A stretch of 31,957 bases of DNA from an uncultured Arenimonas sp. (GCA_946480565.1 CAMLKR010000011.1:1-31957); one strand, 5' to 3'. Positions 7,641-16,302 are shown, counted from the first letter of the stretch. The notes: generated by a model not told the origin, from the sequence alone. Numbers and translations: made by a program.

Positions 7641-8932
7641 CGCTCTCCGACGTGTTGCGCTCCGCCGTTTTCTCCCTGCGCGGCAACTGGCTGCGCAGCA
7701 TCCTGACCGCGCTGGGCGTGATCATCGGCATCGCCGCCGTCATCGTGATGGTGTCGGTGGGCCGCGGCACCCAGTCCCAGCTCGACACCATGATCTCGCG
7801 CCTGGGTTCGAACCGGCTGGAGGTGTTCTCGGCCTCGTCGCGCCAGGGGCCGGTGCGCGGCGGCGCCGGCAGCGCGGCCAGCCTGACCGACGACGACGCC
7901 GAGGCGATCCGCAGCGAGATTCCGGAAGTGCAGTACGTGTCGCCGACCATCCGCGGCGGCGGCCAGGTGGTGTTCGCCGAGAACAACTGGTCGACCAGCT
8001 GGCAGGGCGTGACGCCGGACTATTTCCCGGTCAGCGACTGGTCGCTGGCCCTGGGCGATGGTTTCTCGCCGCGCGACTACAGTTCGGCGGCGAAGGTGGT
8101 GGTGCTGGGCGAGACGGTGCGCCGCGAGCTGTTCGGCGACGCCGACCCCATCGGCGCCACCGTGCGCCTGGGCCGGGTGCCGCTGCGCGTGGTCGGCGTG
8201 CTCTCGCCCAAGGGCCAGGGCAACTGGGGCAACGACACCGACGACGTGATCCTGGTGCCGATCGAAACCGGGCGGCGCCGGCTGGCGACCGCGGCCGCGG
8301 GGTCGGCCGCCGCCACGGCCACGCCGGCTGCGACCACCGCCGCCACGCCGCTGGCGCCGCGCCAGGCCGACACCGTGCAGCAGATCTCGGTCTCGGTCGG
8401 GCGCGCCGAAGACCTGGCGTTCGTCGAGGAGGAGATCAACGCCCTGCTGCGCCAGCGCCACCGCATCGCGCCCGGGGCCGAGGACGACTTCGCGGTGCGC
8501 AACATCGCCGAGATCGTCAGCACGCGCACCGAAACCACCCGCCTGATGTCGCTGCTGCTGGGCGCCGTGGCCGGCATCTCGCTGGTGGTCGGCGGCATCG
8601 GCATCATGAACATCATGCTGGTGTCGGTGACCGAGCGCATCCGGGAGATCGGCCTGCGCATGGCCGTGGGCGCCGGGCCCCGCGAGATCCAGGCACAGTT
8701 CCTGGCAGAAGCCATGCTGATCTCGCTGGGCGGCGGCTTCATCGGCATCGCCCTGGGCGTGGGCGGCGCGCTGCTGGCCGGCAGGTTCGGCGCCCTGCCG
8801 GTGCAGCTGGACCTGCCGGTGGTCGCCATGGCGACCGGGTTCTCGGTGGCGACCGGGCTTTTTTTCGGCTACTACCCGGCGCGCAAGGCCGCGCGGCTGG
8901 ACCCCATCGAAGCGCTGCGGCATCAGGGGTAA
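7637..8932 (+). CDS. FtsX-type permease of the MacAB-like efflux system
   Basis: 431 residues. TM1 is at about 20-42, then a large periplasmic MacB_PCD domain (about 43-300), followed by TM2 (about 304-330), TM3 (about 354-381) and TM4 (about 395-413). The conserved GGIGIMNIMLVSVTERIREI block (319-338) and the terminal PARKAARLDPIEALRHQ are diagnostic of this family. Residues 214-246 are an Ala/Thr/Pro-rich low-complexity insertion within the periplasmic domain, interrupting VPIETGRR and the following QQISVSV strand. The start overlaps the ATPase stop. With the adaptor and ATPase it forms a type VII ABC exporter half-system; likely cargoes in the family are macrolides, peptides or siderophores, and nothing here decides among them. 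Confidence 0.92.
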
Positions 8933-8963
8933 GCTCGGCGCTGGAAACCCGCCGGAGCCCCGC

Positions 8964-9953
8964 ATGATCCGCCTGATATTCGCCTCGATCCTGGGATTGA
9001 CCGCCATGAATGCAACGGCCGCCGAACCGCGCACCGCCCTGGTCATCCACGCCGGCGCCGGCGTGATCGAGCGCAGCGCGCTCAGCCGCGACGACGAGCG
9101 CGAAGTGCGCAAGGCGCTGGACGCGGCGCTGGATGCCGGCAACCAGGTGCTCAAGGACGGCGGCAGCGCGCTCGATGCGGTGTCGGCGGCGGTGGTCAGC
9201 CTCGAGGAGTCGCCCTGGTTCAACGCCGGCAAGGGCGCGGTGTTCAACGCCGAGGGCGGGCACGAGCTGGACGCCGCGATCATGGAGGGCCATAGCCGCC
9301 GCGCCGGCGCGGTGGCGGGCGTGACCACGGTGCGCAACCCGATCCGGCTGGCGCGGGCGGTGATGGAGCATTCGCCGCACGTGATGCTGGCCGGCGTGGG
9401 CGCCGAGGCGTTCGCGGACACCCGGCCCGAGATCGCGCGCGTCGCCAACCGCTGGTTCGACACCGAGCGCCGCCGCGAACAGCTGGAGCAGGCGCGCAAG
9501 CGCGAGCGGGCCGGCCAGGCGCAGGCGCCGGGCACCTATTTCGGCACCGTTGGCGCAGTGGCGCTGGATGCCCAGGGCCGCATCGCCGCGGCCACCTCCA
9601 CCGGCGGCATGACCAACAAACGCTGGAGCCGGATCGGCGACGCGCCGATCATCGGCGCCGGCACCTGGGCCGACGACCGCTGCGGCGTCTCGGGCACGGG
9701 CTGGGGCGAGTTCTACATCCGAACGGCCGCCGCACACTCGATCTGCGCCCGCGTGGGCCTGCGCGGCGACACGCTGGCCGCCGCTGCCGAGGCGGTGATC
9801 AACGAAGAGATCCCGGCGCTGGGCGGCGACGGCGGCGCGATCGCGCTCGACCGCGAGGGCAACATCGCCACGCCGTTCAACACCTCGGGCATGTACCGCG
9901 GCTGGATCAAGCCCGACGGCAGCCGCGGCACCGCCATCTTCCGCGACGAGTAG
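8964..9953 (+). CDS. Exported isoaspartyl peptidase / plant-type L-asparaginase
   Basis: 329 residues. A short signal peptide (1-20, ending TAA|EP) precedes an Ntn-hydrolase of the IaaA/EcAIII family. These proteins cleave themselves into alpha and beta chains. Here the site is G194|T195 in YFGTVGAVALD, making T195 the nucleophile. TSTGG (211-215) and the GDAPIIGAGT stretch match the substrate pocket. The segment before the cut (about 166-190) is a long charged, Arg/Glu-rich linker, as usual. The enzyme removes N-terminal iso-aspartyl residues from dipeptides and hydrolyses asparagine. The signal peptide implies periplasmic action, unlike cytoplasmic E. coli IaaA. The ATG is preceded by CCGGAG. 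It follows the efflux genes by 31 bases but is probably functionally unrelated. Confidence 0.88.
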   Translation: MIRLIFASILGLTAMNATAAEPRTALVIHAGAGVIERSALSRDDEREVRKALDAALDAGNQVLKDGGSALDAVSAAVVSLEESPWFNAGKGAVFNAEGGHELDAAIMEGHSRRAGAVAGVTTVRNPIRLARAVMEHSPHVMLAGVGAEAFADTRPEIARVANRWFDTERRREQLEQARKRERAGQAQAPGTYFGTVGAVALDAQGRIAAATSTGGMTNKRWSRIGDAPIIGAGTWADDRCGVSGTGWGEFYIRTAAAHSICARVGLRGDTLAAAAEAVINEEIPALGGDGGAIALDREGNIATPFNTSGMYRGWIKPDGSRGTAIFRDE

Positions 9954-9987
9954 GCCGGCGCTCGGCGCACGCCAGCCGGACCAGTCC

Positions 9988-10605
9988 GTGGACCTGGCCA
10001 GCTACCGCAAGCTGCGCGCCCGCGCCCGACGCCTCTCGCGCCGGCCGGAGGACGCCGACGACCTGGTGCAGGACAGCCTGCTCGCGGCGCTGGAGGCGGG
10101 CCGCGACGATGCCGCGTGGCTGGAGGGCGTGATGCGTCGGCAGGCGGCGCTGGCGGCGCGCGGTGCCGTCCGGCGCCGGCGACGCGAGGCTGCCGCCGAC
10201 GAACCCCTCGCTGCGTTGTCCGCGGACGGTGATGCGGCGCCGATGGCCAATCCGCTGCTGCGCCAGCTTCCGCCGGCCGCGCGCCGGGTGGCCGTGCTGG
10301 CCCTGCACGGGCTCGACGCCGCCGAAATCCGCTGGATCCTGGGCATCGCCGACACCGCCTTCCGCCAGCGCCTGGGCCGCATCCGGCGGGCCCTGGGCGA
10401 GCTGGCGCCGGCCCAGCGCGCCGAGGCCCGGGCCCTGGCTTACGTCCGCGATCCCGCACGCACGGTCGAGCTGCAGTTCGGCCTGGTGCGCCGGGCCCTG
10501 AAGGCCGCGCTGGCCGGGCGTGGCGGGCTGGGCACCCATGACGCCGACGGCCACCTGCTGGTGATCCGCGGCGCTCACACTCCGGCCCCCGGCGGCAACG
10601 CCTAG
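9988..10605 (+). CDS. Orphan sigma-70-like (ECF-type) protein
   Basis: 205 residues, GTG start. Residues 5-35 resemble sigma region 2 (YRKLRARARRL, then RPEDADDLVQDSLLAALE). Residues 93-137 resemble region 4 with a helix-turn-helix (LPPAARRVAVLALHGLDAAE, then TAFRQRLGRIRRAL). The link between them is short and Arg/Ala-rich. A C-terminal tail of about 65 residues (140-205) ends in GTHDADGHLLVIRG and is not part of a normal ECF sigma factor. No anti-sigma gene is adjacent. It could be a true sigma factor, a sigma-derived DNA-binding protein, or a degenerate relative. The start is uncertain, as no strong ribosome site precedes the GTG. Confidence 0.65.
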   Translation: MDLASYRKLRARARRLSRRPEDADDLVQDSLLAALEAGRDDAAWLEGVMRRQAALAARGAVRRRRREAAADEPLAALSADGDAAPMANPLLRQLPPAARRVAVLALHGLDAAEIRWILGIADTAFRQRLGRIRRALGELAPAQRAEARALAYVRDPARTVELQFGLVRRALKAALAGRGGLGTHDADGHLLVIRGAHTPAPGGNA

Positions 10606-10631
10606 GCGGGAACCACAGAAGGAGATTTCCC

Positions 10632-11009
10632 ATGCTTTCGAACTGCAGGGTCGGCGCCATCGTCTTTTTCGTCAGCGTGCTCGAGCGCTCGCTGGCCTTC
10701 TACCGCGACACCCTCGGGCTGCCGGTGGCGGCGATGGACGGCCACGACGGCCCCTTCGGCCTGGCCGAACTCGGCTACCTGAGCCTGGTCTTCCTCGTGC
10801 GGCCGGCGACCGCGGGCGACAGCCCGGTGGTGGTGTTCAACCTCGACGGCGGCATCGACGACTACGCCGAAGCCCTGGCGGCCAAGGGCGTCGAGATCGT
10901 GGTGCCGGTCAGCGAAGCGCCGGACGGCGGCCTGAGCCTGGACTTCCTCGATCCCGATCGCAACGTGCTGAGCCTCTACCAACCCGAAGGCGCCCCGCGC
11001 CGCCGCTGA
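10632..11009 (+). CDS. VOC-family protein (glyoxalase/bleomycin resistance fold)
   Basis: 125 residues with one complete VOC module pair: FVSVLERSLAFYRDTLGL (13-30) and the C-terminal LDFLDPDRNVLSLYQP. A strong ribosome site (AAGGAGA) lies eight bases before the ATG. The position where glyoxalase I has its first metal-binding histidine appears to be occupied by a hydrophobic residue (VGAIVFF), so metal-dependent glyoxalase activity is doubtful. Families in this fold include dioxygenases, fosfomycin/bleomycin resistance proteins and many of unknown role, and nothing local narrows the choice. It follows the sigma-like gene by 26 bases. Confidence 0.8.
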   Translation: MLSNCRVGAIVFFVSVLERSLAFYRDTLGLPVAAMDGHDGPFGLAELGYLSLVFLVRPATAGDSPVVVFNLDGGIDDYAEALAAKGVEIVVPVSEAPDGGLSLDFLDPDRNVLSLYQPEGAPRRR

Positions 11010-11058
11010 GGCCCGCAGGCGATCACGCGGGCACGACCCGCGGCGGCGCGGGGCGCGG

Positions 11059-11064
11059 CACAAT
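11059..11064 (+). promoter_or_regulatory. pqqU: -10-like box CACAAT before the TonB receptor (leaderless type)
   Basis: CACAAT, six bases (CGCGGC), then the ATG at 11071. The expected start point coincides with the start codon, and no Shine-Dalgarno sequence is present, so a leaderless mRNA is likely. The same CGCGGC spacer separates box and ATG before ubiH. Confidence 0.45.
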
Positions 11065-11070
11065 CGCGGC

Positions 11071-13167
11071 ATGAACCCCGCCTCGCCGCTGCTCTGGCTG
11101 CTGCTGGCCGATCCGGTCGCGGCCGACGCCGTCGCGCCGCTCGACCCGGTGCAACTGGACACCATCACCGTCACCGCGACCCGGCGCGCACGTCCCGCGG
11201 CGGAAACGCCGGCGGCCGTGTCGGTGCGCGCCGCGCCGCCGGCGGCGCCCGGCATGAACCTGTCCGAATGGCTGGGCGGCGTGCCCGGCCTGCTGGTGCG
11301 CGACCGCAACAACCACGCCCAGGACACCCAGGTGTCGATCCGCGGCTTCGGCACCCGCGCCAGCTTCGGCATCCGCGGGCTGCGGGTGTACATCGACGAC
11401 ATCCCGGCGACCCAACCGGACGGGCAGTCGCAGATATCGCACGCCAACCTCGCCAGCGCCGAACAGGTGGAGGTATTGCGCGGGCCGTTCTCGGCGCTGT
11501 ACGGCAACTCGGCCGGCGGCGTGCTGCGCCTGTCCAGCGGCGAGGGCCGCGACCCTGCCGAGGCCACGCTGGGCCTGGCGGCGGGTGAGCAGGGCGATAC
11601 GCGGATGTCCGCGGGCTGGCGCGGACGTCGCGGTGACGCCGGCCTGGTGCTCGGCGCGTCGTGGTTACGCAGCGACGGCCTGCGCCCGCAGTCCGCGGCC
11701 GAGCGCCGCTCGCTCAACGCGCGCTGGCACCACGAGGATGCGCAGGGCAATGCCGCGTCGCTGGTGTTCAACCACCTCGACGCCCCCCGTGCCGAGGATC
11801 CGCTGGGCCTGAGCCTGGCGCAGTACCGGGCCGACCCGACCCAGACCACGCCGCAGGCCCTGGCCTTCGACACCCGCAAGAACCTGCGCCAGACCCAGGC
11901 CGGCGGCAGCCTGTCGCGCCGGCTGGCACCGGGCCTGCGCGCGGCCGCGACGGCCTATGCCGGCCACCGCGCGGTAGAGCAGTTCCTGGCCATCCCGCCG
12001 GCGGCGCAGGCCAATCCGCTGCAGTCCGGCGGCGTGGTCGACCTGGCCAGCACCTTCGCCGGCGGCGAGCTGCGCCTGGAGGGCGAACGCGGCGGCGCCT
12101 TCGAGTGGACCCTGGGCCTGGCGATCGAAGACCTGGCCCAGCGACGCCGGGGCTACGAGAACTTCGTGGGCGCACGGCTGGGCGTGCGCGGCGCGCTGCG
12201 CCGCGACGAACGCAACCGCGTGACCGCGGTGGATCCATTCGCGCAGCTGCGCTGGGCTCCGGGCGAACGTTTCGCCCTGCTGGCCGGCATCCGCCACAGC
12301 CGCATCCGCTTCGACAGCGACGACCGCTACGTGGGCGCCGGCAACCCCGACGACAGCGGCGCGGTCGACTTCTCGCGCTGGACGCCGGTGGCCGCGCTGC
12401 AGTGGCAGGCCGATCCGCGGCTGCTGGCCTATGTCGCGCTGGGCAGCGGCTTCGAGACCCCGACCCTGGTCGAGCTGGCCTATCGCCCCGATGGCGGCAG
12501 CGGCCTGAACCTGGCGCTGCAGCCGGCGCGCAGCCGCAACCTGGAAACCGGGCTGAAGTGGCGGCCGCGGCCGGGGCTTCGCGCGGACCTGGCGCTGTTC
12601 CAGGCCAGCACCCGCGGTGAACTGGTGGTCGCCACCAACCTCGGAGGGCGTGCGACCTTCACCAACGCCACCCGCAGCCGCCGCCGCGGCATCGAGTTCG
12701 AGGCGCAGGCGGCCCTGGCCGAGACGCTGTCGCTGCAGCTGGCCTGGACCACCCTCGACGCCGAAGTGCGCCAGGACTACCTGGCCTGCGCCGCGACGCC
12801 CTGTGCGGCGCCGACGCGCCGCATCGCGCGCGGCACGCCGCTGGCCGGCGTGCCGCGTTCGCTGGGCTGGCTGCAGCTGGACTGGACGCCGGACCCGCGC
12901 TGGCAGCTGTTCGCGACCCTGCGCCACACCGGCGCGGTGACGGTCGACGATGCGGCCTCGGCGCGGGCGCCCGGCTACACGCTGCTGGACCTGGGCCTGT
13001 CGCGCACCCTGGGCCAGGGCGGACGGATCTTCCTGCGGCTCGACAATGCGCTCGACCGCCGCCATGTCGGCTCGGTGATCAGCAACGACGGCAACGGCCG
13101 CTACTACGAACCCGGCGCGCCGCGCACGGCCTGGCTGGGCATGGAGTGGCGCTGGCGCGCCGACTGA
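11071..13167 (+). CDS. pqqU: TonB-dependent receptor, YncD/PqqU-like (pyrroloquinoline quinone uptake)
   Basis: 698 residues, outer-membrane 22-strand barrel with plug. A TonB box lies at 30-38 (DTITVTATR) and the plug at about 45-160. From memory, long stretches match E. coli YncD, recently named PqqU for energy-dependent uptake of pyrroloquinoline quinone: VPGLLVRDRNNHAQD, RGFGTRASFGIRGLR, VEVLRGPFSALYGN, GFETPTLVELAYRPDGGSG, and near the end VGSVISNDGNGRYYEPG. PQQ is the cofactor of periplasmic glucose and alcohol dehydrogenases. The N-terminus lacks the usual positively charged residues of a signal peptide (MNPASPLLWLLLADP), and no better in-frame start lies upstream. A hairpin follows the gene. 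The family is firm; the substrate is inferred from similarity. Confidence 0.82.
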   Translation: MNPASPLLWLLLADPVAADAVAPLDPVQLDTITVTATRRARPAAETPAAVSVRAAPPAAPGMNLSEWLGGVPGLLVRDRNNHAQDTQVSIRGFGTRASFGIRGLRVYIDDIPATQPDGQSQISHANLASAEQVEVLRGPFSALYGNSAGGVLRLSSGEGRDPAEATLGLAAGEQGDTRMSAGWRGRRGDAGLVLGASWLRSDGLRPQSAAERRSLNARWHHEDAQGNAASLVFNHLDAPRAEDPLGLSLAQYRADPTQTTPQALAFDTRKNLRQTQAGGSLSRRLAPGLRAAATAYAGHRAVEQFLAIPPAAQANPLQSGGVVDLASTFAGGELRLEGERGGAFEWTLGLAIEDLAQRRRGYENFVGARLGVRGALRRDERNRVTAVDPFAQLRWAPGERFALLAGIRHSRIRFDSDDRYVGAGNPDDSGAVDFSRWTPVAALQWQADPRLLAYVALGSGFETPTLVELAYRPDGGSGLNLALQPARSRNLETGLKWRPRPGLRADLALFQASTRGELVVATNLGGRATFTNATRSRRRGIEFEAQAALAETLSLQLAWTTLDAEVRQDYLACAATPCAAPTRRIARGTPLAGVPRSLGWLQLDWTPDPRWQLFATLRHTGAVTVDDAASARAPGYTLLDLGLSRTLGQGGRIFLRLDNALDRRHVGSVISNDGNGRYYEPGAPRTAWLGMEWRWRAD

Positions 13168-13173
13168 GGGGAA

Positions 13174-13202
13174 CGCGCCGGCGGCCACGGGCCGCCGGCG
13201 CG
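13174..13202. terminator. Hairpin between convergent genes (bidirectional terminator candidate)
   Basis: A perfect 13-bp stem (13174-13186 with 13190-13202) with a three-base loop. It lies between the receptor stop and the stop of the minus-strand AIM24 gene. No T run follows on either strand, so termination efficiency is uncertain. Confidence 0.45.
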
Positions 13203-13209
13203 CGGCGGC

Positions 13210-14232
13210 TCAGAAGCCGCGGTCGCCGGAGAGGATGCCGCCCAGGCCGCCCAGCACCGAACCTTCGTCGCGGCTGCCGCCCTTCTGGTAGGCCGCGGCC
13301 ATCATGCGGCCGGCCATGCGCGAGAACGGCAGCGACTGCACCCAGACCTTGCCCGGCCCGGTCAGCGTCGCCAGGAACACGCCCTCGCCGCCGAACAGCA
13401 TGGACTTCACCCCGCCGACCGGCTTGATGTCGAAGTTCACCGTGCTGGTCATCGCCACCACGCAGCCGGTGTCCACGTCCAGGCGTTCGCCCGGCTGCAG
13501 GTCGCGCTCCATGATGGTGCCGCCGGCGTGCACGAAGACCAGGCCGTCGCCGGTGAGCTTCTGCATGATGAAACCCTCGCCGCCGAACAGCGCCGTCATC
13601 ACCTTCTTCTGGAAGAAGATGCCGATCTGCACGCCGCGCGCGGCGCACAGGAAGCTGTCCTTCTGGGCGATGATGGTGCCGCCGTAGTTGCTCAGCGTCA
13701 TCGGCACGATGGTGCCGGGGTAGGGCGCGGCGAAGGCGACCTTGGCCTTGCCGCTGCCGCCGGCGTGCGAGAACACCGTGGTGAACAGGCTCTCGCCGGT
13801 GATCAGGCGCTTGCCGGCGCCGACCAGCTTGTCCATGAAGCCGCCGCCGGCGCCGCCGGACTGGGCGCCGTCGCCGAACACCGTCTCCATGTTGACGATG
13901 GCGTCCTTGTACATCATCGACCCGGCCTCGGCGACCGCGCTTTCGCCCGGGTCGAGCTCGATCTCGACGAACTGCATGTCCTCGCCGTAGATCCGGTAGT
14001 CGATGACGTCGGCGCGCTGGCCGGCCGTCGCGGCCGGCGGCGGCAGCGGCGCCGGCATCGAGCCCGGCGCCGATTCGGCGCGCAGCTCGGCGCAGGCGGC
14101 GATCGGGATCCACTCGGCGAAACCCTGGCGCCAGCAGTGGCCGTTCGGATTCTTCGTCGCCTGGGCGATCGCGGCGGCGTGGTCGAGCGGACCCATCTGC
14201 TGGCCGTTGTAGCTGAGGAACCACTGGTGCAT
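13210..14232 (-). CDS. GYF_2 domain - AIM24/TIGR00266 family fusion protein
   Basis: 340 residues. Residues 1-47 form a GYF_2 (DUF4339-type) module: WFLSYNGQQMGPL (4-16) and WRQGFAEWIPI (34-44). These domains are thought to bind proline-rich peptides. A Pro/Ala-rich linker (about 55-72) leads to an AIM24/TIGR00266 beta-rich domain (about 76-312) with the repeated GGEG motif (FGGEGFIMQ, FGGEGVFLA). The C-terminus is Gly-rich. TIGR00266 proteins have no settled function; the mitochondrial relative Aim24 affects inner-membrane organisation. There is no signal peptide. The next gene upstream on the same strand encodes a protein with two polyproline runs, a plausible ligand for the GYF_2 domain. 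The ATG is preceded by AGGAGT in the coding direction. Confidence 0.8.
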   Translation of the reverse strand: MHQWFLSYNGQQMGPLDHAAAIAQATKNPNGHCWRQGFAEWIPIAACAELRAESAPGSMPAPLPPPAATAGQRADVIDYRIYGEDMQFVEIELDPGESAVAEAGSMMYKDAIVNMETVFGDGAQSGGAGGGFMDKLVGAGKRLITGESLFTTVFSHAGGSGKAKVAFAAPYPGTIVPMTLSNYGGTIIAQKDSFLCAARGVQIGIFFQKKVMTALFGGEGFIMQKLTGDGLVFVHAGGTIMERDLQPGERLDVDTGCVVAMTSTVNFDIKPVGGVKSMLFGGEGVFLATLTGPGKVWVQSLPFSRMAGRMMAAAYQKGGSRDEGSVLGGLGGILSGDRGF

Positions 14233-14303
14233 GGACGGACTCCTGGTGCGGGGGGAGAAAGGGATATCGCGCGCGGCCGCCGGATCCGGACGGCCGCGGC
14301 GGA

Positions 14304-14984
14304 TCAGTCGAGGCCGAGCTGGCCGTGGATGTCGCGGCGCGCAGCCTCGTCCAGGGCCAGCTGCTGCGCCAGACGGTCGAGGAAGTCGCGTTCGGCCGGC
14401 GTATCGGCGGTGATTGCGATCAGCGCCGCGGCGTAGACCTCGGCCCGCAGATTGGCCGGCGTGCGCGCCGCCAGCTGCTCGAGCGTGAACGGCGCGCGGA
14501 TCTCGGCATCCAGCGCCTGCAGGCTCTCGGCGTCGAGGCCGGCCTCCCGGGCGCGGCCCAGGATGGATTCGCGCTCGTCGCCGTCGATCAGGCCGTCGGC
14601 GTGGGCGGCGGTGATCATCGCCCGCAGCAGGTGCATGGCCTGCTCCGTCCGGGCCGGGTTGGGCGCGGCGGCCGGCGGCGGAGGCGGCGGGCTGGCCATC
14701 GCGCCAGGCGGCGGAGGCGGGGGCACGGCGGCGCCGGCGCCCGCCAGCGGCTGGGGCGCGGAGCCCATGCCCGGCTTCTGCTGGTAATGCTGGTAGGCCG
14801 CGACGGCCACGCCCAGCAGGCCCAGGCCCAGCTTGGCCTTGGTGGCCCCGGACATGCCGCCCGAGGACCCGCCCAGCAGGCTGCCCAGGCCCGAGGACCG
14901 GTGCTTCTTGCGCTTGCGGCCGCCCAGCTGGCCGGACAGGGCATCGCCCATCAGCTGGCCCAGCAGGGCCTCGGGGTTGAACAT
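14304..14984 (-). CDS. DUF533 / TerB-like protein (YebE family)
   Basis: 226 residues. It starts with MFNPEALLGQLM and a basic patch (RKRKKH, 23-28). A Gly-rich hydrophobic segment follows (about 47-64) that could sit in the inner membrane. Next is a low-complexity stretch with two runs of six or more prolines (about 88-105), then a TerB-like helical domain (about 112-225) with AAHADGLIDGDERESIL. E. coli YebE is an inner-membrane protein of unknown function in the Cpx envelope-stress regulon. I chose ATG 14984 because GAGG precedes it and the family begins with this N-terminus. A heat-shock-like promoter lies 43 bases upstream. The gene for the GYF_2-AIM24 protein follows 71 bases downstream. 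Confidence 0.82.
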   Translation of the reverse strand: MFNPEALLGQLMGDALSGQLGGRKRKKHRSSGLGSLLGGSSGGMSGATKAKLGLGLLGVAVAAYQHYQQKPGMGSAPQPLAGAGAAVPPPPPPGAMASPPPPPPAAAPNPARTEQAMHLLRAMITAAHADGLIDGDERESILGRAREAGLDAESLQALDAEIRAPFTLEQLAARTPANLRAEVYAAALIAITADTPAERDFLDRLAQQLALDEAARRDIHGQLGLD

Positions 14985-15026
14985 GCTCGGATCCTCGGGT
15001 CGGTGGAAAGGCGGGTGGATGATCCG

Positions 15027-15056
15027 ATGTTGGGGTGCCCCCTCCCAGTGCACAAG
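15027..15056 (-). promoter_or_regulatory. Sigma-32 (heat-shock)-like promoter for the DUF533 gene
   Basis: On the minus strand: CTTGTGCA (15056-15049), 13 bases, CCCCAACAT (15035-15027). This resembles the RpoH pattern CTTGAAA - 11 to 16 bases - CCCCATnT, and leaves a leader of about 35-40 bases with a GAGG ribosome site before the ATG at 14984. The match is partial in the -35 region. Confidence 0.35.
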
Positions 15057-15086
15057 GTCAGGAAAGGGCGGGGCGGCGGACTGTGG

Positions 15087-15092
15087 CAAAAT
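15087..15092 (+). promoter_or_regulatory. dgkA: -10-like box CAAAAT upstream of dgkA
   Basis: CAAAAT stands out in otherwise G/C-only DNA and would give a leader of about 75 bases containing a 12-codon ORF. No clear -35 element is visible. Confidence 0.3.
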
Positions 15093-15128
15093 GCCGGCCT
15101 CGCATTCCCGACCCCGAGTCCACCCGCC

Positions 15129-15167
15129 ATGCCGATCTGCGGCCCGCGTCCCGCGAACCCGAATTGA
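15129..15167 (+). CDS. Possible 12-residue leader ORF before dgkA
   Basis: ATG 15129 to TGA 15165-15167 (MPICGPRPANPN), ending eight bases before the dgkA ATG. It is within the predicted leader. There is no ribosome site, so translation is doubtful; it is listed because a similar leader ORF precedes nudE. Confidence 0.15.
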   Translation: MPICGPRPANPN

Positions 15168-15175
15168 CCCCGGCC

Positions 15176-15562
15176 ATGGCGGACAGCACCGGCAGCCACG
15201 CCCCACGCAGCCCGTTCCGGGCCTGGCAGGCCTTCCTGTGGTCCATGAAGGGTCTGCGGGCGACCTGGGACGTGGAATCTTCGTTCCGGCTCGAGGTCTA
15301 CCTGTTCGTGGTCCTGGCGCCGCTGGCGCTGTGGCTGGGCGCCGACGGCGTCGAACGGGCGATCCTGGTCGGGTCGATGATGCTGGTGCTGGTCATCGAG
15401 GTGCTGAATTCGGCGGTCGAGGCGGTCGTGGACCGCTGGGGTCCCGAGCACCATGAGCTCGCCGGCCGCGCCAAGGACATGGGCTCGGCCGCGGTGTTCC
15501 TGGCCGACATGAACGTATTGATCTGCTGGGGCCTGATCCTCGGCCCCCGTTACCTGAATTGA
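15176..15562 (+). CDS. dgkA: Diacylglycerol kinase DgkA
   Basis: 128 residues (E. coli 122), a small trimeric integral inner-membrane enzyme with three helices. It phosphorylates diacylglycerol released by membrane-derived oligosaccharide or LPS modification, returning phosphatidic acid to phospholipid synthesis. The active-site stretch IEVLNSAVEAVVDR (74-87) is intact, with E75, N78, E82 and D86 equivalent to E. coli E69, N72, E76 and D80. ELAGRAKDMGSAAV (94-107) also matches. The ATG at 15176 is the only start giving the family N-terminus; the ribosome site is poor. It is followed after 17 bases by the TerC-like gene. Confidence 0.93.
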   Translation: MADSTGSHAPRSPFRAWQAFLWSMKGLRATWDVESSFRLEVYLFVVLAPLALWLGADGVERAILVGSMMLVLVIEVLNSAVEAVVDRWGPEHHELAGRAKDMGSAAVFLADMNVLICWGLILGPRYLN

Positions 15563-15579
15563 ACTGAGGCTTTGCCACG

Positions 15580-16302
<723 letters not shown>

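Noticed and set aside
15563..15579. Manganese (yybP-ykoY) riboswitch before the TerC-like gene
   Set aside because: Only 17 bases separate it from dgkA; there is no room.
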